From the NCBI GenBank assembly GCA_012295275.1, contig CM022679.1:18347342-18411341 (forward strand): a stretch of 64,000 bases of DNA, given 5' to 3'. Below the pieces are notes generated by a model, which searched no databases, was not told the DNA's origin, and worked only from the letters and a program-made list of their open reading frames with translations. The stretch is from Chrysomallon squamiferum. Taxonomy: Eukaryota > Mollusca > Gastropoda > Neomphalida > Peltospiridae. This document shows positions 35,318-64,000 of this stretch, one piece after another (within the stretch, counting starts at the first letter, position 1; every line of letters starts with the position of its first letter). A program made the position numbers and the translations under genes.

Positions 35318-36266
35318 TGCATACATACATACAAAATATACTGACATGCAAAAAATACGCCTTGATTTTGATATGGGGTTATTTACAACATTTATGCATG
35401 CATGTTTTCAGTAAACAAATTTTATTTATCCATCTGAGAAATACTTTTCAAATTTTTAAACGCGCGTATAGAATCCCTGTCAGATGTTTTGTTTGTACTT
35501 TTTACAAGACAGTCTTTTAATCTTGCGTTATCCAAACCACTGCTTTTTAATTTGAATCATTCAGCTGTAAATTTCAGCGTTCCGTTTTCTACGGCCATTA
35601 TACCATCTAATTCGAAATGTATACATGTTAGTTGCCAAAGTTTAAAGTCTGTTACGAAGCTACTCATGTCACTCCTAACAACCTGTCTGTCACACCACTC
35701 AATTTGTAAATAGACTAGTTTCAGTCTAGTTTGTCAAGGGATGTCACTCTTCGCGCGCATGCGCAATAGGAATGTGAAATATCTCAGTTCAGCAGCAAAA
35801 ATAAACACTAACATTTTAACACTATTCTGCAAACGCAAAAGCATGGGATAGTTTTAGATTTTTATATTCCTTCCTGGGTGTTTGGCATTAAAATTATTTG
35901 TCGTCCTTTCTATAAGGATTTCTTCAATACATTATATTAGTACTGTTTCTGTAATCTTGTGATATAGGTTAGAATCAAAAAAATAAATAAATAAATAAAT
36001 AAATAAATAAAAGTGCATACAAGAGAAAAGGTTCTGTATTTTAAAAAAAATTTAATGCTTGAACTTTAACAATGTGTGCATGACTGTGCAGATTACAATT
36101 AAAAATCACTTAACAATAACACTACGTGTATCAATGCTTACATGTTCTGATGGTCACTGTTGACCTCAGTTTCCCAGTTATTCTCACCCGCTGGTTTAGA
36201 AATAATATCCTACAGTTTACTTTGATCGGTCTGATCTCAAGATTACCAACTATTCTCAAATAAAGG
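32937..36266. other. Non-coding intergenic DNA with microsatellites
   Basis: No gene is recognised. It contains (TTA)n/(TTG)n at about 33050-33103, (ATT)n at 33317-33380, a (CA)n tract at 35234-35312 and (AAATA)n near 35979-36011. A GC-richer patch, CTTCGCGCGCATGCGC, sits at 35751. Confidence 0.55.
35234..35312. repeat. (CA)n microsatellite
   Basis: An almost uninterrupted dinucleotide tract of about 78 bases. Confidence 0.95.
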
Positions 36267-36587
36267 TTATGCTACTTCAATACATAAATCTATATATACT
36301 GTTAAATAGGAATTTGTTAGAAAGCCAGAACTACCTTTCAGTAATTTAATCAGAGCTGTAAAACATTTATAGTTACCTAAGTCAGCTGGATCCATATAAC
36401 TGTCCAGCTGACACTTAGCCCACACGTCTGTCCTATACGGTCTAAACATCTCCCCCAAACGAAACACGACCTCTGCTTTTATTACGTAGGAAAGAACACA
36501 CAGGGGGTCTTTAAAAATTGCTGTCTCAGGTGGTGCCCAGACTGGTTGGAACTTTAGTAGACATGCAGACGCTAGTGGGTTCCACAA
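36267..36587 (-). other. Unrecognised protein-like open frame
   Basis: An open frame of 106 residues with balanced composition (WAPPETAIFK, VVFRLGEMFRPYR, DVWAKCQLDSYMDPADLG), unlike the AT-driven frames around it. I do not recognise the family. It could be an exon or pseudogene fragment carried by a mobile element, since a Tc1 remnant lies next to it. Chance is possible, and no splice structure is claimed. Confidence 0.25.
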
Positions 36588-36689
36588 AACAACATTTCAC
36601 CATAGCTTATATAATTTTTAAGGAAATCTAATATTTATTATATAGTTTCGTCTGCGTACCACTTAGCTTATGTTATTCTGAAGTGTTAG

Positions 36690-37020
36690 ATCTTAAAGAG
36701 GAGACTTTCGTCTCCGTCACAGTATACATTTTAGTGGGCCGGATTTATAGGGCCGGAGTAGCACTCCCAAAACACTCCCAAGTATTGAACTGGCCACCAA
36801 AGTCCCCTGACTTGTCCCCAACTGAGCATGGGACCTACTGGGGCGTAGGGTACGCAAAAACCATCCTCATATTCTTAATGTCCATGAACCGGGAATGGAA
36901 CGCAATTACTGTTCCTGAGATTAATGTTCTCATTAGAAGTACTAGATGCCGATGGTGCACGCACACATTATTGAGCCTCTCTCACCATTTTGGTAGATGT
37001 ACCCCTCCGTTTTCATCATT
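36690..37020 (+). pseudogene. Tc1/mariner transposase C-terminal remnant
   Basis: The frame reads VLNWPPKSPDLSPTEH, the catalytic-core signature around the last acidic residue of Tc1-like transposases. It continues with REWNAITVPEINVLIRS, the helix that follows. The region between is garbled by indels, and the N-terminal DNA-binding part and the first two catalytic aspartates are absent. No inverted termini were identified. Confidence 0.8.
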
Positions 37021-38965
37021 TGACATTAAAGTAACGACGTTGACACCGTGAAAGGTGTTACTGCTGGTTACATCCCGAAATACTGTATCAATGAAATAAT
37101 GTGTACAAATAAATTCAACATGCAATCAGATTGTCTGTATTTCATAACTTGCTAAACTTATCAAAACAAGGCCAAAGTTTCAAGGTTCATTCGCGTGACC
37201 TCCGTATTTATCAAAGGAAACTGCCGTGTTGTACAACAGCCCGCTTGTCGCTGCTTCTTCTCAGATACACACTCGAGTTGATGCCCTCCCAAAAGACAGA
37301 CGTCCCATAATGCAGACGCATTAAAACAACACAGGACACGGTTGAGCGCATTACTAATGAACTGCCTTTTACCTTGAATAATACATAATAGAATAGTCTA
37401 ATACAACTAAATAGAGAACACAAAACAAAATTAAATAAAATTATATTTATTTGTAGATTTTAAAATGTCCATTTTTATCCTAATTTTAAACGATGTCGAA
37501 CGGCATCCAAGAACTGAATGGGTGTTTTCTGATCAAAAGTTAGCTATGCCTTCAGTCTCACGAATCTATTTCCGTCTGTTTATAAACTCTCTATCTTGGT
37601 AGTGGGACAGATCCAAAGTTTATCTGTTTCAATTTAGCACGTTCTGATGTTTCTATTCCTTTTAACAATTCTGCAAATCTGGATGGTGAAGTTGAACTAA
37701 TTGTTTCATTCATTGTCTGTTCTGGAGCCAGTGGTCAGATGAGGGTTCCACAAAATGAAAGGAAATCTGGCGTCATCGTCTACCCATATAGAAACCACAT
37801 AATCATTTAATGTCTCCGCCTGTGGAGCATCAGATCCGTTATCCATGGCTTCAAATCACGCATCCTGATGCACTCATGCAGTTGGTGGAAGTGGTGGTCC
37901 AGCAGCCCTCCGAATCCATGTCTGTACATCTGGGTCATCTTTATACAGAACAGCAAGACCTAGATATTGGGTTTTCCTCCAAATGGCCTGCATGAATTGA
38001 AAAAAGCATCCTTACACGTCAGCTTGTGAAAATTCAATCTCAACTGCTTAGATTGCAGCCATCTAAAAGTCAGTCTGAAATTTAACTGGAGAAAGAGGTC
38101 TGTATAATGATTGTAGCAGAAGACTCTTCAACAAACTGTATGATACCATCTTTTCGTCGGGAAAAATAGCATTCACAAGGGGTTACATAATGGTTCCGTC
38201 CATAGCATGGACGATATAATTGGTTCCACAGTGCTAGTCAAGATGAGAAAGTTTCATCCATAAAATTGGATTCTGCGGCCTATAGAGCTTCGATTTGCTC
38301 ATCTGCAGAGAACACAAGCATGCTATCTTCATTTCCATCTCTAAGTAACAAGTAGCGTCTATCGTTATTTGTCTGTGTCTATGGTTCTTTTATATCGATA
38401 TCGGCTCTAATCTGTAATAGGGCAGGTATCAGAACTCGCCTCTGTCTGTACAGTGCACTGCTCATGCTGGGAAAGAAAGGCGAATGTGGAATAGTTTTTG
38501 CTGTTTGCTTTCGTACCCCATCATTGTATATATGCTGCATCGGTGCTGTTTCTTCTATTGCTCACTTCCATAGAATGCTCATAAACGGAGCAGCATTTGG
38601 GTCACTTAGAAGATGGTTGTGTTCTGATGTGTTCCATATACATATATATCAATCTATCTATAATGATGCATATAGATTCACCATTATTATTATTATTATT
38701 ATCACTTGGCCTTCTGTATGAAATCAGTAGACATAAAAAAAAATACTTTAAATAGGTACTGTGCAATATAAAACAATACTGTGGTAAAGTCAGCTAATTG
38801 ATTAACACTGCTGGACAGACTGGAGTAGTACCACTAAAGCAGTCAAGGGTGTACTGGATACATTACATAACCCAGTAAAGAGTTTTGTCTACCATAGGCA
38901 TATCGGCATTGTGGGATGTCTGGCTTTTGGGAGGGAACCCTCGAATTGGTGAGTGAAAATATTAA
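37021..38965. other. Intergenic DNA, no feature recognised
   Basis: Moderate GC with short open frames on both strands; none matches a family I know. Its composition is less AT-rich than its surroundings and could be old transposon sequence. Confidence 0.4.
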
Positions 38966-39310
38966 CGTTGTAGTCAGAGCAAGTTGCTGTGAAGTACGCC
39001 TACGACAGTCATGCTCTCTGACAAAGCCAGGGGATGTGAATGTTGAGAGAGGCAGAAAAGAGTTGAGAGAGGGTTAGAAAAAAAGGTACTAGTTACCCAC
39101 AAGAGAGTGTCGAGCAGATAGAAGCATAAGGTGATGTTTCTTCTCTTCCGCTTATTAATATTCCAAGAGTTGTGCTGTTCGTTCATTTTGTTACTTTAAT
39201 CACCAAATTCGTATGGAGCTGGTCGTGTTTTGTTTGCTGTTACTGTTGTGGGCTCTCATTTTGGTTCTTTGCCGTCCAACAATTCCCCCATTTTTTTTTT
39301 TTCTATGGAC
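38966..39310 (+). mobile_element. Dispersed repeat family R1, copy 3
   Basis: Begins with GTCAGAGCAAGTTG and CTACGACAGTCATGCTCTCTG, diverged from the core at 13009-13095. It ends in a T-tract at about 39291-39302 after TTTGCCGTCC, as in copy 2 read on the minus strand. Confidence 0.55.
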
Positions 39311-39404
39311 TTTTTGTTGGTTAAAAATTATTATATACATAAACAATAATAATATGGTAGAGAAAAAAAAAGACAAAAGAAAAAAATGAAAAAATAATAG
39401 AATA

Positions 39405-39422
39405 AAATAAAATAAAATAAAA

Positions 39423-39473
<51 letters not shown>

Positions 39474-39498
39474 ATAGCCTGATTAGTATTAAGTTCTT

Positions 39499-39556
<58 letters not shown>
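39405..39556. repeat. Compound (AAATA)n and (TA)n microsatellite
   Basis: An AAATA/AAAT run to about 39475 and a perfect TA run at about 39499-39551. Confidence 0.9.
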
Positions 39557-39558
<2 letters not shown>

Positions 39559-39669
39559 TATTTGATTAGTTTAATTAACTAGTCAATTAATCAATCAGCC
39601 GATTCAGCAGTCGATCAATCAGCTGGCCAGTCAATTAAATTATTTAATAAATATTTATTAATTAAAAGT

Positions 39670-41440
39670 TTTGAAATTACTGTTAATAGATCTGATGAGT
39701 AGTCCTTCCCACCAGATCATATCAAAGGCTTTTTCGGTATTTGTGAATACTGTAATTACTTTTTTCGATTTAATGAAGTCTTGGTTTATGGAATTTTGTA
39801 AACAGGAGATTTGGTCAAAAGCCGCTTTGGTATCTACTTATTAATGTGTAGTCATTTAAGTGTTGCTTTAGGCATATATATATTTACCATTGTTTCAACG
39901 ATTCTGCACGTGTGATGTTAATGTATCTGGTCTGTAATTGATGGGTAGTGGGTGATCTTTGTAAGGTTTAGGCAATGACAATGACAACGAGAATGACTTT
40001 ATTCTCATTGTAGGATAATAACAAAATTAAAATACACATGCATGGATGTTTAACATTTAGAACATATTCTCTCACATAAAGTTCTTATTAACAACATAAC
40101 TTTTTTAATAAACATATTTTTGGTATTAAAGAAATTATTATATGAAAATATATTTGGAAATCTGGTGTATTTATCTGCATACTTAATAATATAGGATTAT
40201 TACATTCAAATATATAATGATATTCATCACAGTCCAGTTTAAATAGGAAGTTTAACATTAGAGGTTCTAACGTTACTGAAACATTCAGCGTGTGTATCTT
40301 CCCTGTTGACCATAATATATTAAGTTGTGCATAGTAAATCTGCTTTTTATTTATCTGGAAAAGCGACATTGATTTTGCCAAGAGCGTTAACTGTATGGAC
40401 ATTTTTAGCTTTGTAGTTTATTAACTTTGTTCTACGTGTCTTTGACTGATGTTTTGCAAAACATTTCCCAATATTCTTGTTTTGTGATAAGAATTCGGTT
40501 TGATACCTCATTTTGGGTTATTTGGTATTTTTCATGTGTAAAATGATTTTTATCTTTTTTACAGTGTCTTCTGTTTTTCCAGTATGCTCGGTCCATCGTG
40601 GAATGGATATTTTGTTAATTCATTTGAGTCTATCATTTTGTTAAGTTATGTTGTTAGGTTTTTTTATTTTAATATTTTTGCATGCTTTGTAGAAACCTTC
40701 CCAGTTTGCTTTGGTGAACGTCCATCTGGGTGTAAAAACAGAGTTGTCGGAAAAGGCGTTCTTGTAATTGTAAGTATGGGATAATGGTCGCCATTCAACT
40801 CATTTAGGACTTCCCGTTGACTTAGCGCTGCAATGTCTTTGCTATTTAGTGTTTAATCATTAGCGGACTGGGTACGATTGATGTCAGCAGTGAAAATGAA
40901 TGTACTGTTGTTAAGACAAACGAGTTGATTTTGCTCAATGAAATTTTCTAATTCAATTCCAGTATTGTCATAATGATTAGTTTACTGTTAGTTTTTATAA
41001 TTTGGTAATAGCCGTCAGTTTGTAATGTCGTAGTGAAGGGTTTGCTTCTGAAGATTAATGTAGTCCAGTAGCTGCCAGTTGTTCCCAGATAGTTATGCTG
41101 GAACCAAATGTTTTTAATAATTCTGAGTCAGTTTCAAAATACATTTCTCTTGTTATTTTTGTTCACTTCTGCAGTTTTATCAACAATATTTATTTGTACT
41201 TCGATAAGACATCTCAGCTTTATTTTCGATTTGTACATTGTTTTTTTCTGATTTATCGCTATGTTTGTTCGATGTTCACGGTTTTCTGCTCAGTTTCGCG
41301 TGAGTCAGTGCTTGACGCTGTTTTGTTGTTTTTTACTCTGTTGCTTTTTGTTTCAGTTAAATCGGGACTTTTATCCCGTTGTCGTTTCGAAATTCTAAGA
41401 AAGAATAATCTGAATCAGTAGTTATTCTATTTACGTTTTC
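39670..41440 (-). pseudogene. Degraded non-LTR retrotransposon, antisense
   Basis: On the minus strand, about 41040-40740 reads as an endonuclease tail ending in a GDHYPILTITR-like motif. Further on (40720-40430) comes the usual linker, KANWEGFYKACKN. About 39975-39690 reads PKPYKDHPLPINYRP and SHV, the start of the reverse transcriptase. Stops and frameshifts are frequent. Positions 40008-40405 hold another minus-strand frame with CDEYHYIFECNN, which looks like the Cys-His tail of a different LINE and may be a nested fragment. 5' and 3' limits are approximate. Confidence 0.6.
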
Positions 41441-41511
41441 CATCTTCTTGGTTTTGTTGTGTATTTTCTGAAGTGTTATATGGATAATTCTGTATTAAGT
41501 AAATATTTAAA

Positions 41512-41620
41512 GTGTTAATCAGAGAAAAGCCGGGGGTGGGGTGTTTGTCGCACAGTAACGATGAAACGCCACCCGTTTTAAAGCAATTCAATGGAGTTGA
41601 AAAACTGGCGGACTTGACAA
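41512..41620 (+). repeat. Dispersed repeat family R1, deletion variant
   Basis: Starts GTTAATCAGAG and later has AATGGAGTTGAAAAACTGGC, matching both ends of the 13009-13165 copy with the middle replaced or deleted. Confidence 0.5.
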
Positions 41621-42050
41621 AAAACTAATTCATAAGATAAATTGGTTACATAATCTTAATACAAAAATCGTCATCATAACACTAGAAACGTTTTAGTATT
41701 CCGTGACATGCTCTATCACAATTTTAGCATACCTAAGGTATACAGAGTTCATAGTAACGTTAATCAGTATCTCAGCAAGTTAAACTGTTGAGGTTCAGTA
41801 ATAACACTAAAATTTATTTATCTTATCATTATTATTTTTTTTTAATAAAACCTAATATATTTTAGGAGAACCATTAAAAAATATACATGTCACTTTTTTG
41901 AAGAAGAAAAGTAATTTGAGAAAACTGCTCCCATTATACATTACCTTTTTCACTCAGATCTTAACATTTGTTTCTTTAACTCAAAATCTTGTCATCCCAA
42001 TTCCAACCAACTAAAGTTTTTCAAATTATAAACAAACTTAAAATCTGAAA

Positions 42051-42093
<43 letters not shown>

Positions 42094-42199
42094 GTCTATA
42101 CAAAATAACAAATCCAAAAACAACATAAAAATATGCTCTACCACCAAAACAAAACAAAACAAGAAAACACTGCATTTTTAGTCAATACAATTAACTATA

Positions 42200-42790
42200 A
42201 TAACCTTTGTATTGTAACTTGCTGGATTTGGAATTAAAGATGCCAGTAAAAATATTTCTAAAAAAATATATAAATTGGACTATCACTCAATAGGTTGTTC
42301 CTAGCTATTTCTGTAAATTCTGGTTTAAAATTTAACAGAAATATTCTTGTACGTTGTTGTCCAGGAAATTCAGTACAAACCAACCACTTTCTTTGCTTGG
42401 AATAAAAGTTAAATATGAAACTTCACGGCTATTATATACTTTTATGATAAAACTTTTTATTGTTAGCATTTTATGCTGTCTGCCAGAACTGAATGTTAAT
42501 GGGAATACGTTTTAATTCTATCCTTCATAGTTTATTCTGGTGTGTTTGAATAACATTAAATATTTCACAGAAACATTTCTCTGTTGTAACTTGCAGTCCT
42601 GGGATTTAAGAAAAATGGCCCCATACTGTTTGCTTAGAACTGAAAATTAATGGAAATAACGATTGTTTCTTATTTGAATACCCATTTAGTTTGCATAGAA
42701 ACATTCTTCTGTTGTCTTGCTGACCTAGGAATTAAAAAAGAAAATTTGTGCTATTACTGAAAATTAATGGAAGTATTTCTCAATTCTATT
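42200..42790. repeat. Degenerate tandem repeat, units about 115-230 bases apart
   Basis: Similar blocks recur near 42206, 42338, 42567 and 42700. They contain GTAACTTGC or GTTGTC followed by GGAATTAAA-like sequence, an AGAAACATT block and, in the later units, ACTGAAAATTAATGGAA. Units are strongly diverged and no protein frame runs through them. Confidence 0.45.
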
Positions 42791-44413
42791 AGCTTCAGCT
42801 CCATTTACATTCACATTATCAAACTCTATAATTTTTGTAAGTATTATTACACTGTAATTCATTCTCCATCCAGCTTTTGTCTATCTGTTCTTACTAATCT
42901 CTCACTGTAAAGTGCTTTAAGCCATCCTCTCACGAAGAAAGGCCACTCAAGAAGTAATCTTTATTATGATATAGCCTTTACTAGCACTTGGACTGTATCT
43001 CAGTGCTAAAAAGAACTGCAATTTGTTAAAAGAAAAACGTTGAACCCACATAAATTAACTGTTCAGATTTTCTAATTTATCGTTTCTAAATGTGTTTCAT
43101 CAAGTGAAATTATAAATTTTCAAAGATTTTATTTGTTTTAACCATTTAAATGATCTATCGCAAATGAATGATTTTATCAATTTTGGCTTCACATAAATAT
43201 ACTTTGAAGACGTATGAAGAAAATGAAAAAGAAAAAATTAGAATGCATAGTTGTAACGCACAATATGACATTATGAAATAAGCTTTGTCAGAGACAATTT
43301 CGTATCAGAATGGGCTGTTACTAATCGAAATTCTTTAAAAATTGTAACTGTGCACCAAAAAGTTATAATTATATTAAAACAATAATAACTTTGGAGCTGT
43401 TAGACCAGAACTTCCAATTTTTTAAGCACTGAAGTCAGGACAAAAATATCTACAGTTATAGTTAGGAGTCAGTCTTATCCCAAACAGAAAATCACTCAGA
43501 AGCACCTTCTAATATGGAGTGAGAGGTCTGCTAAAACGTTACTTTTTGGTATTCCTACACAGATCTAGGTAAATTATAGTTATTGTTTTTATCGAGATAT
43601 GTACAAGCATTAATCCCGTATAAAAAAAGTTTAATTATATATATATATACAAGTTGTTACTAAAACTGCAATTAAGATTAAATTAAATTAGCAAGTGGTT
43701 GAAAAGAGTTGCAATTTCCTTCTTAATTAAATTCATTTGTCAGCGTTTAAGGGGTGAATGCGATATAATGATACAGCTCGAGTAGCAGCCAATACAAAGA
43801 GAAAGAATATACATAACTTTAGGAGAGATTCTGAATAACCAATGTTTATGAATTTCATCGGTTGACTGGAAAAATGGATTAAGGGTCCGTTACGATACCA
43901 ATGACAAAGATGTACAGAAACAAAAAAGTACAATGAAAACAATCTGAATGCGCCAGTTTTCTACAATAATGAAATGTTCATCGCATGCACAGCGGACCGA
44001 TAAGCTAGAAAATTCATCAAGCAAATAAGTGAGATTCCATGAAAGGTATGGTGTCAAGAAAAGAAAGAAATAATATATATATATATAAATATTTATATAT
44101 CTATAATTAAACTAAAAGTACAACAAAACAAACAACAATATGGAAAAAAAAAAAAAAAAAAATCAACAACATTTAAACTGCCAGTGTTCTTAAAGTGATA
44201 CTTTACTCAGTAATGTAATACTGAAAAACACAATAATTATCGTGTCTCAAAAATTAAAATACCTCGGTTTAAGGTTCTCGTAACATTCTTCATTTTTTCT
44301 TGTAAACTGATTAGAATTAAAGATTAATCATGTTTAATCAGTTTGGATAGCTTCAGCTTCTGAAAAATCAACGCAGGTCATCTTCCAGTTTTGTTCACGT
44401 CATTGTCGGGCCT
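42791..44413. other. Region downstream of the polycystin-like gene
   Basis: AT-rich sequence with no gene recognised. It should contain the 3' UTR of the minus-strand gene that ends at 44414. An A-tract lies at about 44144-44162. Confidence 0.5.
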
Positions 44414-63819
<19,406 letters not shown>

Positions 63820-64000
63820 CTAACAGAGATATATGTTTCTATTAATAAACATTTAATATACTGCAGTCAATATGTTTAGAATTTGTTTTACATTTATGAC
63901 AACATATACTGATAGGAGATACTGAAACATTTTATATTACAAACTGACTGATCATATTAAAGAAGCAGATTCAAGTTTGTATCTAAGTGTAAAGATAATA

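Overview
The window looks like AT-rich nuclear DNA from an invertebrate animal. I infer a lophotrochozoan, most likely a mollusc. The reasons are GT-AG introns, dense microsatellites ((GA)n, (CA)n, (ATT)n, (AAATA)n), an animal-specific polycystin-1-like receptor/channel gene, p25-alpha/TPPP genes, and many degraded transposons. There is no bacterial-style gene packing, and most open frames are shadows of repeats or microsatellites. Species cannot be fixed from the sequence alone.

Layout: 1-8.0 kb is non-coding, with microsatellites and three repeat elements. 8.10-9.55 kb (+) is a three-exon TPPP/p25-alpha gene. 10.62-29.28 kb is a block of nested mobile DNA. Its outer shell is a pogo/Tigger-like DNA transposon: inverted termini next to TA, with a transposase start and tail. 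Inside lie a Ty3/gypsy remnant with flanking direct repeats, two head-to-tail RNase H-bearing non-LTR retrotransposons (LINEs) of about 7.6 kb, a third LINE 3' fragment, and copies of two shorter repeat families. The second LINE has a seven-box CCAAT array in its 5' leader. 30.25-32.94 kb (+) is a second TPPP gene with the same exon phases; its second intron carries a Mutator-like remnant bounded by short inverted repeats. 33-44.4 kb is intergenic, with a Tc1/mariner remnant, an antisense LINE relic and repeats.

44.41 kb to beyond 63.82 kb (-) is a large polycystin-1-like gene, of which 23 exons can be placed. In protein order it encodes REJ-type segments, a helical linker, a GAIN/GPS autoproteolysis region, the first membrane helix, a PLAT domain, further membrane segments, a polycystin extracellular domain and the cation-channel core. 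Its 5' end lies outside the window. Its introns hold a TIR transposon relic, a copy of a piece of one of its own exons, and long microsatellites close to splice donors.

The host genes are a cytoskeletal pair (TPPP paralogues) and a receptor/channel gene; nothing indicates that they work together. The most unusual content is the nested transposon block between the TPPP paralogues, the mosaic divergence of the two LINE copies, the CCAAT array, and the recurrent homopolymer frame breaks. Those breaks affect both the LINEs and one polycystin exon and may be assembly errors.
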